Shown here: positions 25,276-33,418 of the stretch, piece by piece
Layout of the letters: each line of letters begins with the position of its first letter
How positions within the stretch are numbered: the first letter of the stretch is position 1
NCBI RefSeq assembly: GCF_014646355.1
Contig: NZ_BMNH01000040.1
Location: 1 to 56,093, forward strand
From: Nonomuraea cavernae
Lineage (GTDB): Bacteria; Actinomycetota; Actinomycetes; Streptosporangiales; Streptosporangiaceae
Direction of reading: 5' to 3'
Length of the DNA stretch: 56,093 nt
Made by a program: the position numbers and the translations under genes
Notes under the pieces: model-generated
Seen by the model: the letters and a program-made list of their open reading frames with translations, nothing else
Told to the model about the DNA's origin: nothing
Databases searched by the model: none

Positions 25276-26202
25276 ATGTCCATCGGGAAAGGCAAGGCTG
25301 TGCGATTTGCGGTTTTCGCCGGCGCGCTGGCGCTCGCAACCATCGCGCTCACACCGGTGACCGCACACGCGACCACAGGGCCCACACCGGGGCCGGAGGT
25401 CACGACCCCCACCGACCCATACGGACTGGGCGGCCTGTCGTTCGAGACCGTCTCCTACGCCTCGCAGCGCCGCCAGGACATGGACGTCTGGTGGACCTCC
25501 GACGGCACCCAGCGCCCCGGCGTCTTCCTCATCCACGGCGGCTGGTGGTCCAGCGGCGACAAGAAGGGCATGAGCCAGATCGCCCGCGGCTACGCCGAGC
25601 TGGGCTACACCGTCTTCAACATCAACTACCGGCTCACCAGCCAGGCCGCCTGGCCCGCGCAACGCACCGACGCCCTCGCCGCGATCGCGACGGCCCGCAA
25701 GCACGCCGAGCGCTGGTCGTTCGATCCCAAGAACTACGTGGTGGTGGGATTCTCCGCGGGCGGGCACATCGCGGGCGCCGTCGGCACCTACGGCAACGGC
25801 CTCAGCGGGCTCAAGGGCGTCGTCGGCCTGTCGCCGATCGTCTCTCCCCTGCGCGCCTACTCCGACGGCGCCGCCAGCACCGATCCCTACAAGCGCAAGC
25901 TCCGCACGTCCGCGATCAAGCTGGCCGGCGGCTGCGCCCCCAAGGGCAAGTGCTCGCGGATCTGGGCCAGCATGGAGATCGCCTGGCACGCCAGCCGCAA
26001 GGACGCGCCGATGCTGACCATCCATTCGCAGGACGAGTTCGTCCCGGCCACGCACAGCCAGGTGCTCAAGGAGATGCTCGGGCAGGTCGGCGTGCCAGTG
26101 ACGATCATCACGACGCCCGGCGTGGCGCACAGCTCGGCCCTCTACCGCGAGGAGGGCGTGACCGAGCGCGTGCAGCGGTGGATAGCCGACCGCATCGGCT
26201 AG
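25276..26202 (+). CDS. Exported alpha/beta-hydrolase (esterase/lipase type)
   Basis: 308 residues with a Sec signal peptide (FAVFAGALALATIALTPVTAHA). The fold resembles the BD-FAE/HSL-like esterases: oxyanion motif IHGGWW, nucleophile elbow VGFSAGGHIAG, then the likely acid in HSQDEFVP and the histidine in PGVAHSSA. A Cys pair in GGCAPKGKCSRI may form a disulfide. Start ATG 25276. Its substrate is not evident; carbohydrate ester or lipid ester hydrolysis outside the cell is likely. It sits between uvrD2 and mycoredoxin, which are normally neighbours, so it may be a later insertion. Confidence 0.87.
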   Translation: MSIGKGKAVRFAVFAGALALATIALTPVTAHATTGPTPGPEVTTPTDPYGLGGLSFETVSYASQRRQDMDVWWTSDGTQRPGVFLIHGGWWSSGDKKGMSQIARGYAELGYTVFNINYRLTSQAAWPAQRTDALAAIATARKHAERWSFDPKNYVVVGFSAGGHIAGAVGTYGNGLSGLKGVVGLSPIVSPLRAYSDGAASTDPYKRKLRTSAIKLAGGCAPKGKCSRIWASMEIAWHASRKDAPMLTIHSQDEFVPATHSQVLKEMLGQVGVPVTIITTPGVAHSSALYREEGVTERVQRWIADRIG

Positions 26203-26273
26203 GGATTACCGGGCAGCTCCCCGTTGTTGCACCGAGCGCCTGTTTCCGTTGTCCTTTGGAGGGATCCACCGAC

Positions 26274-26522
26274 ATGGCGCTCACGGTCTACAGCACCACC
26301 TGGTGCGGCCCATGTAAGCGGCTGAAGTCGCAGCTGACCCGTGAGGGGATCAGCTTCGACGAGATCGACATCGAACGCGACCCGGACGCGGCTCAGTTCG
26401 TGATGAGCGTCAACAACGGCAACCAGGTGGTGCCGACCGTGGTGATCGAGACCCCTCGGGGCCGCGTGGTGCGTACCAATCCCTCCGCCCGTGAGGTCAA
26501 GGCTCTGCTCGAAGCGGCCTGA
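26274..26522 (+). CDS. mrx1: Mycoredoxin (glutaredoxin-like)
   Basis: 82 residues, the mycoredoxin length. The redox site is TTWCGPCKRL (Cys11, Cys14), the cis-Pro loop is QVVPTVVI, and the end is NPSAREVKALLEA. Mycoredoxins reduce mycothiol-mixed disulfides in actinobacteria. Most have CGYC; CGPC here is thioredoxin-like. ATG 26274 follows GGAGGG. A 10-bp hairpin terminator follows at 26535. In other actinobacteria this gene also lies beside uvrD2 and nudC. Confidence 0.9.
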   Translation: MALTVYSTTWCGPCKRLKSQLTREGISFDEIDIERDPDAAQFVMSVNNGNQVVPTVVIETPRGRVVRTNPSAREVKALLEAA

Positions 26523-26534
26523 CGACCAACGAGA

Positions 26535-26559
26535 AGCCTCCGGCTTCCCGCCGGAGGCT
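26535..26559. terminator. Terminator between mycoredoxin and coiled-coil gene
   Basis: AGCCTCCGGC (26535-26544) pairs perfectly with GCCGGAGGCT (26550-26559), with a five-base loop. It is followed by a T/G-rich stretch and lies between convergent genes. Confidence 0.75.
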
Positions 26560-26620
26560 CTGTCGGTTGGTTTACTATGCCCACGAGGACCTGGGTGCTT
26601 GAGTCACTCAGGTCCTCATC

Positions 26621-27004
26621 TCAGTGGACGTGACTGTCGAGCTTCTGCTCCAGACGCGCGATGTCGCCCTTGAGCTCGATCCGCAGATCGCTGATGTCGG
26701 ACTTGAGCTCGGTGCGGACATTGCCGATCTCGGTCTTGAGCTCGGTGCGGACACTGCTGATCTCGGCCTTGAGCTCGGTGCGGACATTGCCGATGTCTCG
26801 CTTGAGCTCGTTGCGGACGTCGATGATGTCGCCCTTGAGCTCGACCACGGCGTTGGTGATGGCGCCCGTCACGGCGTCGATGACCCGCCTCTCCGAGGCC
26901 TTGATCTTGTCGTCCATCAGCACTTCGATGGCCGCGTGCTGGATCGCCAGCTTCTGACGCTCGAGATCCAGGATCTCGACGATGTGAGACTCGTTCATGG
27001 GCAT
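26621..27004 (-). CDS. Coiled-coil protein with six hendecad repeats
   Basis: 127 residues, largely one predicted helix. From about residue 55 there are six consecutive 11-residue units of the form ELKxDIxxVRx (ELKGDIIDVRN, ELKRDIGNVRT, ELKAEISSVRT, ELKTEIGNVRT, ELKSDISDLRI, ELKGDIARLEQ), ending KLDSHVH. At DNA level they are 33-bp near-repeats. Eleven-residue periodicity gives right-handed or straight coiled coils or amphipathic surface helices. No membrane segment or catalytic site is visible. ATG 27004 is used; ATG 26998 is equally possible. Family unknown to me. Confidence 0.75.
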   Translation of the reverse strand: MPMNESHIVEILDLERQKLAIQHAAIEVLMDDKIKASERRVIDAVTGAITNAVVELKGDIIDVRNELKRDIGNVRTELKAEISSVRTELKTEIGNVRTELKSDISDLRIELKGDIARLEQKLDSHVH

Positions 27005-27061
27005 GAGTTTACCGCTTTCGCTACCGAAGGTGTCTTCGAATTTACGGTAAGTGACATCGGA

Positions 27062-28087
27062 TCACCAGTCTCCGGCCAGGGGGCCGCCGTACCAGGTCTC
27101 GATCAGCCGACGGGCGATCGAGACCGCGGGCGGCAGCCGGATCTCTCCCGAGCGCAGCGCGTCGGACAGCTCCTCCCGGGAGAACCAGCGGGCCTCGGCG
27201 ATCTCATGGGCGTCGGGGGTGAGCGTCGTCGTCAGGGCGTCGGCGAAGAAGCCGAGCATGAGACTGCGCGGGAAGGGCCAAGGCTGGCTGCCGAGGTAGC
27301 GCGGGTTGACGACGGTGATGCCGACCTCCTCGGCGACCTCCCTCACCACGGCGTGCTCCAGCGACTCACCCGGCTCGACGAACCCGGCCAGGATCGACAG
27401 GCGCCCCTCCGGCCACTGGGGGCCTCGGGCCAGCAGGCAGCGGTCGCGCTCGTCGCGGATCAGCATGATCACCGCGGGGTCGACGCGCGGGAAGTGCTGG
27501 CTGGAGTCGCGTGGGCAGACCCGGATGTGGCCGCCCGCCATCACGTTCGTAGGGCCGCCGCAGCGCGGGCAGAACTCGTGGGTGGAGTGCCAGGCGTCCA
27601 GCGCCACCGCGTAGACCAGGAGCCCCGCGTCACGGTCGCCCAGCAGCCCGCCCGCCTGGCGCAGACCCGCGGGGACCGTCGCGCCGTCGGGCGTGTCACG
27701 CAGGCTCAGCGGCACCGTCACGCGGCCGTTGGCGTCGGCGGCCGGCCCGCCCGGCAGCGGCGCGGCCACCGCGAAGTAGACGACGTCGCCGTCGGCGCCC
27801 AGGAGGTAGCGCTCGCCCGGCGGCGCCTCCTCGGTGGTGAACAGCACCGCCCGCACCTCGTCGCCGACCCGTCTGACCAGCGTTTGACCGTCGTGGACGA
27901 CCAGGACCCTGGTCGTCGGCTGGGCCCACACCCGCTCCAGCCATGCGCCGTCGGCCCGCAGCGCGGCCGATCTGTCGATGGTGCCGCGCGCGAGGAGCAG
28001 TGGTCCGATGAGCTGCTCTGCCGCCCTGGTGTCCACGGGCCCGCCTTCCCAAATCACATGCCATCCTATGACCTCAGAGTTAGCCAC
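27062..28087 (-). CDS. nudC: NADH pyrophosphatase NudC
   Basis: 341 residues. A zinc-ribbon-like segment (FCPRCGG, VCPRD) is followed by the Nudix domain with box core GFVEPGESLEHAVVREVAEEVG and the NADH-specific SQPWPFPRSLMLGF motif. It hydrolyses NADH/NAD to NMN(H) and AMP and can remove NAD caps from RNA. Only three of the four usual ribbon cysteines are seen; the fourth position is Asp. GTG 28087 is the longest start; GTG 28057 (MIWEGGPVDTRAAE) may be the true one. It is divergent from the siderophore operon. Confidence 0.9.
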   Translation of the reverse strand: MANSEVIGWHVIWEGGPVDTRAAEQLIGPLLLARGTIDRSAALRADGAWLERVWAQPTTRVLVVHDGQTLVRRVGDEVRAVLFTTEEAPPGERYLLGADGDVVYFAVAAPLPGGPAADANGRVTVPLSLRDTPDGATVPAGLRQAGGLLGDRDAGLLVYAVALDAWHSTHEFCPRCGGPTNVMAGGHIRVCPRDSSQHFPRVDPAVIMLIRDERDRCLLARGPQWPEGRLSILAGFVEPGESLEHAVVREVAEEVGITVVNPRYLGSQPWPFPRSLMLGFFADALTTTLTPDAHEIAEARWFSREELSDALRSGEIRLPPAVSIARRLIETWYGGPLAGDW

Positions 28088-28140
28088 CGGTTACGGTATC
28101 CGGGCGGCGAGGTGATCTCTCGCGAGTTAGGATCATCCGG

Positions 28141-28159
28141 TTAGGTTAGCCTTACCTGA
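28141..28159 (+). promoter_or_regulatory. DtxR/IdeR-type iron box
   Basis: TTAGGTTAGCCTTACCTGA matches the IdeR/DtxR consensus TTAGGTTAGGCTAACCTAA at 16 of 19 positions. It lies 21 bases before the TTG start of the first siderophore gene. Iron-loaded DtxR/IdeR binding here would repress the operon; low iron would release it. A TAGGAT at 28128-28133 could be a -10 element just upstream. Confidence 0.88.
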
Positions 28160-28179
28160 TCACCCGGGGGTGTCACGCG

Positions 28180-29316
28180 TTGCGGCTCTACATGACCGCG
28201 ATCAAGCCGACCGATTCGGTGACCGACGGGTTCCTGCCCGCCGCGCGGGCCCTGGGCTGCCAGGTGACCATGCTGACCGACCGGCCCGACCGGCATCCCG
28301 ACGGCGTGGCCTGCGACGTTCGCGACCCCCGGGCGGTCATCGACGTGATCGCCGGTCTCGGCCGGCCCGACGCGATCTTCACCAACTCCGACCATCTGCA
28401 GGCCGAGACCGCGCTGGCCGCCGACTACTTCGGGCTGCCCGGCAAGGACTGGCGGGCCTGCCTGGCCGCCAAGAACAAGTTCCTGACCCGTCGCCGGCTC
28501 GCCGAGGCGGGCGTCGAACAGGTCCGCTCGGTACGACTGGCGCCCGGTGACCCGGTGCCCGGCGGCCTCCCCTACCCGCTGGTCGTCAAGCCGCGCGAGG
28601 GGGTGGCCAGCGAGGACGTGATGCTGGTCGAGAGTGACCTGGCCGGCGCGGTGGCCGAGGTCAGGAGGCGGCGCCCCGGTGAGGCGCTGGTCGTGGAGGA
28701 GTACCTGGAGGGGCCGCTGCGCACCCTCGAAACCCTCGGCGACGGCACCGAGCTGCGGGTGCTGGGCGGGTTCGAGACCACGCTGGGGCCGCCGCCCCAC
28801 TTCGTCGAGGAGCGGCTCGACTGGGCGCCTGGAGGGCCCCGCGAGCATGTGCTGGCCGCGCTGCGGGCGCTCGGCGTCGGCTTCGGCGCCTGCCACACCG
28901 AATACGTCCTCACGCCCGGCGGGCCGCGCATCGTCGAGGTCAACTATCGCGTGATCGGCGACCACTGCGACTTCCTGCTGGCCGACGTGCTCGGCGTGCC
29001 GCTGTTCGAGTGGATCCTGCGGGTGCACCTCGGCGAGCCGGTGCCCGCCGTGCCGGAGATCTCCCGGTACGGCAGCGCGGTCAGCCTGGTCGCCGACCGG
29101 TCCGGAACGATCACGTCGGCGCCCGGCGCGGAGTCGGTGGAGTCAGGCGACGTCCGGCTGTGGCACCGGCCGCTCCGGTCCGTGGGCGACGTCGTCCGGC
29201 AGACCCACACCAACCGCGATTATCTGGGCGTGATCCGAGCCGTGGGGCCCGACCGGGCGCGGGTCGAGGCGGCCGTGGGCGCCTACCGGGCGGCCCGGCC
29301 CTGGGTGGTCGGGTGA
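28180..29316 (+). CDS. ATP-grasp ligase of an NIS siderophore operon
   Basis: 378 residues of the ATP-grasp fold: an N-terminal pre-ATP-grasp part, the ATP-binding segment YPLVVKPREGVASEDVMLV, the hinge VVEEYLEGP, and the metal-binding Glu/Asn in RIVEVNYRVIGDH (near residue 255). ATP-grasp enzymes join a carboxylate to an amine through an acyl-phosphate. In vibrioferrin synthesis a protein of this class (PvsA) works beside two NIS synthetases and a decarboxylase, the same set as here. TTG 28180 is chosen for its spacing to GGGGGTG; ATG 28192 is an alternative. Its stop overlaps the next start (GTGA). Confidence 0.85.
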   Translation: MRLYMTAIKPTDSVTDGFLPAARALGCQVTMLTDRPDRHPDGVACDVRDPRAVIDVIAGLGRPDAIFTNSDHLQAETALAADYFGLPGKDWRACLAAKNKFLTRRRLAEAGVEQVRSVRLAPGDPVPGGLPYPLVVKPREGVASEDVMLVESDLAGAVAEVRRRRPGEALVVEEYLEGPLRTLETLGDGTELRVLGGFETTLGPPPHFVEERLDWAPGGPREHVLAALRALGVGFGACHTEYVLTPGGPRIVEVNYRVIGDHCDFLLADVLGVPLFEWILRVHLGEPVPAVPEISRYGSAVSLVADRSGTITSAPGAESVESGDVRLWHRPLRSVGDVVRQTHTNRDYLGVIRAVGPDRARVEAAVGAYRAARPWVVG

Positions 29317-30794
29317 ACGAGCGCGAGTCCCGTCTCGCGGCACGCGTGCTCGACGCGCTGCTGCGGGAGGACTATGGCGGGCTGTCGTCGCGCGTGAGCC
29401 GGAGCCGGGAGGGCGTCCGGATGACGCTGACCGGCGGACGGACGGTGCGGCTGGCGCCGGGCCTGCTGTTCCAGGACTTCGTGGTGGCGCCGGAGGAGCG
29501 GCTGCGGCTGGGCGAGGTGCTCGACACCCTGGCCGAGGTGGCCGATCCGGCGGACTCTGAAGGGGTGGCCGCGTTCTCCGAGGAGTGCGCGCAGGCGCTG
29601 GCCGCCTCACGACTGCACGACGAGCGGCTCGCCTCGGTGCTGGCGACGCGGCCGTCCTACGAGTCGCTGGCCGCCTTCGTGGACCATCCCGTCTACCCGA
29701 CGTCCCGGGCCCGGCTCGGGCTGTCGGCGGCGGAGCTGGTCGCGTACGCGCCGGAGTTCGCGCCCTCGTTCGAGCTGAGGTGGGCCGTGGTGCCGCGGGC
29801 GGCGCTGGCGCCGGGTTCGGCCACCGAACTTCCGCCCGACGTGGCGCCGGGCCTCGCCGCCGACGGGGTGCTGTTCCCGGTGCATCCCCTGGCCGTGGAC
29901 GAGGTGCGGAAGATCAGCGGGGTGCGGGTGCTGGACGAGGCCCGGCTCACCGTACGGCCGACGCTGTCGATGCGGACCGTGGAGGTCGGCCCCCGTACCC
30001 ATCTCAAGCTGCCTCTGCCCACCAGCACTCTCGGCGCGCGCAACCGCCGCTCCATCAAGGCCGGCACGCTCGAGGACGGCGCGAGGGCGGAGCTCCTGCT
30101 GCGCCGGCTGGCCGATCGCGACGTGCTGGTGGCCGACGAGCAGACCTACGCGCACGCCGGCCACGAGTACCTCGCCTGGATGGTGCGCCGGCTGCCCGAG
30201 GGGAGGATCGTGCCGGTGGCGGCGCTCAACGTGCCCGGCGTGCGGGCCGAGCTGGGCGACGTGCTCCCCGCCTACCTGCGTCTCCTGCTGCGCTGGCACG
30301 TACGGTTGTTCGTGCGTTACGGCGTGGCCCTGGAGGCGCACCAGCAGAACCTGGCGCTGGTCCTCCACGAAGGCCGCATGCGCCTGCTGGTCAAGGACAA
30401 CGACGGGCTGCTCGCCTCCCCCGCCCGGCTGGCCGCGGCGGGGGTCGAGCCGCCGGACTTCACCGACCGGCGGATGCTGACCGACGACCCCCACGCGCTG
30501 GCCGACGTGTTCGTGACCATCACCCTGCACCTGGCGGCCGCGGCGGTCGTCTTCGGCGCGCTGCCCCACCGGCGGGCCGCCGCCCTGCTGCGCGCCACCC
30601 TCGCCGAAGCGCTCGACGAGCACCGTGGCGACCCCATGGCCAGGTTGCTCCGGGCCAGGACCCTCGACGCGGCCAGGCTCACCGGCAAGTCCATGATCAC
30701 CGCCGGGACCCTCGTGGCCAAGGAACGGTCCGGGGCGCGTGACGTCAACAAGTTCTACGGCACCAGCGGGCCCAACTACCTGAGGAGAGCTTGA
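29313..30794 (+). CDS. IucA/IucC family NIS siderophore synthetase (first)
   Basis: 493 residues. Family motifs in order: HPVYPTSRAR (about residue 123), FPVHPLAVDEV, KLPLPTSTLGARNRRSIKAG (about 232, ATP/carboxylate binding), EAHQQNLALVL (about 341) and KDNDGLL (about 361). NIS synthetases adenylate a carboxylate, typically citrate or a citryl derivative, and couple it to an amine or alcohol. The motifs vary from the usual HPxHPxxK, so a non-citrate or citryl-intermediate substrate is plausible. GTG 29313 overlaps the ATP-grasp stop by four bases. Confidence 0.88.
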   Translation: MNERESRLAARVLDALLREDYGGLSSRVSRSREGVRMTLTGGRTVRLAPGLLFQDFVVAPEERLRLGEVLDTLAEVADPADSEGVAAFSEECAQALAASRLHDERLASVLATRPSYESLAAFVDHPVYPTSRARLGLSAAELVAYAPEFAPSFELRWAVVPRAALAPGSATELPPDVAPGLAADGVLFPVHPLAVDEVRKISGVRVLDEARLTVRPTLSMRTVEVGPRTHLKLPLPTSTLGARNRRSIKAGTLEDGARAELLLRRLADRDVLVADEQTYAHAGHEYLAWMVRRLPEGRIVPVAALNVPGVRAELGDVLPAYLRLLLRWHVRLFVRYGVALEAHQQNLALVLHEGRMRLLVKDNDGLLASPARLAAAGVEPPDFTDRRMLTDDPHALADVFVTITLHLAAAAVVFGALPHRRAAALLRATLAEALDEHRGDPMARLLRARTLDAARLTGKSMITAGTLVAKERSGARDVNKFYGTSGPNYLRRA

Positions 30795-32354
30795 ATGCAC
30801 GGTCTGGTCCTCGACGCGCCCGCCACGCTGGCCGAGGAGGCGACGCTGGCGGCCCTGCTCCGCTGCTGCGTGCGGGAGGTGGCCGGCCCTCGCGGGCTGG
30901 TCTGGCCCGCTCCGCCGTACCTTCTGCTGAGAGTGGCGGAGCGGCTGCTGCGCGTCCGCACGCACGGCGGCGCGGCGCTGCGATTCGACGGGCCGGCCGA
31001 GCGCCTCGACAACGGCGCCTGGCGGCCGCTGACCTCCGACGAGCTGGTACGCCTCGCCGAGGCCGAGCTGTCGGGCGGGGTGCCCGCGGCCCGCAACGGG
31101 GAGTTCGCCCGGCAGGTGGCGGCCAGCAGGGCGGCGGTGGCCGCGATCCTCGCGGCGCGGGCCGGGGCCGAGCCGCCCGCCGACCCGTGGCTGGAGTCGG
31201 AGCAGGCGCTCGTCTACGGGCACCCGTTCCACCCCACCCCGAAGGCGCGCGGGGGTGACGAGCACGACTGGCTGCGTTACGCGCCCGAGGCGCACGCGGA
31301 GTTCCCGGTGCGGCTGCTCGGGGTGCGCGAGGACGTGCTCGCGCAGGAGGGGGACCCGTCGGCGCTCGACGCGTTGGGCGAGGCGCCGTCCGGCTACCGG
31401 CTGCTCCCGGCGCATCCGTGGCAGCTCGACCTGTTGCGCCCGGCGCTCGGCGCGGAGCTGGTCGATCTGGGCCCGGGGCCGGACGTGGTGCCCACCTCGT
31501 CGGTCCGCACGGTCTACGCCGCGCGGGCGGAGGCGTGCCTGAAGTTCAGCCTGGACGTCCGCATCACCAACTGCGTACGGAAGAACGCCTGGTACGAACT
31601 GGCCGGGGCGGTGGAGCTGACCTCGCGGCTGGGCCCGGTGTTCGACGAGGTGTCGGCCAGGCTGCCGGGCACGCGATGGCTGCCCGAGCCCGGCTACCGC
31701 TCGGCAGCGCTCGGCACCCGGCTGCTCGAAGGACTGGGCGTGATCGTCCGGGCCAGCCCGTGGTCCGTGTGCTCGGCGGGCGTCGTGCCCGTCGTGGCCG
31801 CGGCGCTGGCCCTCCGCGCGTCGGCCCGCGACCCGCTCGCCTGGTGGACGGCGTACGTGTCGGTGGTGGCGCTGCCGGTGCTGGAGCTGTACTTCGCGCA
31901 CGGCGTGATCCTGGAGCCCCACCTGCAGAACGTCCTCGTGGGCCTCGACGACGGCACGGGCCTGCCCGTCGAGGCGGTGTTCCGCGACCTGGAGGGCACC
32001 AAGCTGGTCTCGGGCCACCACGACCTCGGCGGCGTGCCGTCGCGGGTGGCGCAGGCGCTGACCTACGACGCCGAGCGCGGCTGGGACCGGGTGGTCTACT
32101 GCCTGCTGGTCAACCACCTCACCGAGATCGCCGCCACGCTCGCCGCGCCGCACGGCGACGAGATGCTGCGCGAGCTGTGGCGGGCGGCCCGCGAGATCCT
32201 CGCCCGGCACGCCGCCGACCTCGGCTGGCCACTCCCCCTGTCCAATCTGCTGGCCGGCGACCCGCTGCCCGCCAAGGCCAACCTGAGTGTCCGCTGGGCC
32301 AGGGCGGCCGACCGGTCCGCCGGGTACGTCCCGATCGCCAACCCGCTCGCATGA
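30795..32354 (+). CDS. IucA/IucC family NIS siderophore synthetase (second)
   Basis: 519 residues with canonical motifs: YGHPFHPTPKAR (about 140), LLPAHPWQL (about 203), PTSSVRTVYA (about 232), LKFSLDVRITNCVRKNAW, ILEPHLQNVLV (about 373) and VFRDLEGTKLV (about 395). It ends in PAKANLSVRWA, typical of the thumb/C-terminal region. This member keeps all catalytic signatures and probably makes the first citrate or related adduct. ATG 30795 follows directly on the stop of the first synthetase. The two synthetases are divergent paralogues rather than a recent duplication. Confidence 0.92.
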   Translation: MHGLVLDAPATLAEEATLAALLRCCVREVAGPRGLVWPAPPYLLLRVAERLLRVRTHGGAALRFDGPAERLDNGAWRPLTSDELVRLAEAELSGGVPAARNGEFARQVAASRAAVAAILAARAGAEPPADPWLESEQALVYGHPFHPTPKARGGDEHDWLRYAPEAHAEFPVRLLGVREDVLAQEGDPSALDALGEAPSGYRLLPAHPWQLDLLRPALGAELVDLGPGPDVVPTSSVRTVYAARAEACLKFSLDVRITNCVRKNAWYELAGAVELTSRLGPVFDEVSARLPGTRWLPEPGYRSAALGTRLLEGLGVIVRASPWSVCSAGVVPVVAAALALRASARDPLAWWTAYVSVVALPVLELYFAHGVILEPHLQNVLVGLDDGTGLPVEAVFRDLEGTKLVSGHHDLGGVPSRVAQALTYDAERGWDRVVYCLLVNHLTEIAATLAAPHGDEMLRELWRAAREILARHAADLGWPLPLSNLLAGDPLPAKANLSVRWARAADRSAGYVPIANPLA

Positions 32355-33418
32355 TCACCCCGAGAGTACGGACCGCCGCCCGCCGAACGTCCGGTATGCC
32401 GGCCTATGTCTATGACCTGTCCGCGCTGGACGAGCACGCCGCCTCGGTACGGTGGGCGCTGCCGGACATCGAGCTCTACTACGCCGTCAAGGCCAACCCG
32501 GACCCCGAGCTGCTGCGCGTGCTGGCCCGGCACGTCGACGGCTTCGAGGTCTCCTCGGGCGGCGAGCACGCGCACGTCGCCGCGCTCTTCCCGGGCATGC
32601 CGCTGGCCCTCGGCGGGCCCGGCAAGACCGACGCCGAGCTGCGGCTGCCCTGCCACCGGCTGCACGTCGAGTCGCCGGGCGAGCTGCGCCGTCTCCTCGC
32701 CACCGGCCGGGAGGCCGACGTGCTGCTGCGGATCAACCCCGACCTGCCCGTCGAGGGGGCGGCGCTCACCATGGACGGGCCGTTCGGGATGGACGAGGCC
32801 GGCGTCGAGGAGTGCCTGCCGCTCTTCACCGACCAGGTACGGCTGCGCGGCCTGCACGCCCACCTGGCCAGCGGCCTCGACGCCGACCGGTTGCTGGGCC
32901 TGGCCGAGCGGCTGCTGGACACCGACCACGCCGAGGTCAACCTGGGCGGCGGCATGGCGGTGGACTACGCGGCCCCGGACGAGAGGTTCGACTGGGCCGG
33001 CTACGGCGCGGGCCTGGCCAAGCTGCGCCGGGCGGGGCAGCGGGTGCGGGTGGAGCCGGGCCGGGCGCTGACCGCCTACTGCGGCCACTATGTGACCACG
33101 GTCGTGGACGTGAAGCGGGTGCGCGGCCAGGCGTACGCCGTCCTGCTGGGCGGCACCCATCATCTGCGCACACCGGTCACCAAGGGGCATGACCAGCCGT
33201 TCACCGTCCTGCCCACGGGCGGCGGGCCGGGCGTGACGGACGAGCCGGTCACGCTGGTCGGCCAGCTGTGCACTCCCAAGGACGTCTTCGCCCGAAATAT
33301 CGTGACTTCAGTGCGAGTAGGGGACACGGTGGTCTTCGCGATGGCCGGGGCCTACGCCTGGAACATCTCCCACCACGACTTCCTGATGCACCCGCATCCG
33401 GCGTTCCACTACGTCTGA
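32351..33418 (+). CDS. PLP-dependent fold-III decarboxylase of the siderophore operon
   Basis: 355 residues of the alanine-racemase/ornithine-DAP decarboxylase fold. PLP lysine in LYYAVKANPDP (about residue 46), barrel strand VRLRGLHAHLASG, phosphate-binding EVNLGGGMAVDY, EPGRALTAY, and C-terminal active-site elements GQLCTPKDVFA and AGAYAWNISH. Related enzymes in siderophore clusters (PvsE in vibrioferrin, SbnH in staphyloferrin B) decarboxylate an amino acid after its attachment to citrate. ATG 32351 overlaps the previous stop (ATGA). The end overlaps the adnB stop by 10 bases. Confidence 0.9.
   Translation: MITPRVRTAARRTSGMPAYVYDLSALDEHAASVRWALPDIELYYAVKANPDPELLRVLARHVDGFEVSSGGEHAHVAALFPGMPLALGGPGKTDAELRLPCHRLHVESPGELRRLLATGREADVLLRINPDLPVEGAALTMDGPFGMDEAGVEECLPLFTDQVRLRGLHAHLASGLDADRLLGLAERLLDTDHAEVNLGGGMAVDYAAPDERFDWAGYGAGLAKLRRAGQRVRVEPGRALTAYCGHYVTTVVDVKRVRGQAYAVLLGGTHHLRTPVTKGHDQPFTVLPTGGGPGVTDEPVTLVGQLCTPKDVFARNIVTSVRVGDTVVFAMAGAYAWNISHHDFLMHPHPAFHYV

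Noticed and set aside
29607..32210. An 867-residue minus-strand open frame across the siderophore synthetases
   Set aside because: It is antisense to both IucA/IucC genes, which show full family motifs; the frame is a GC-skew artefact.
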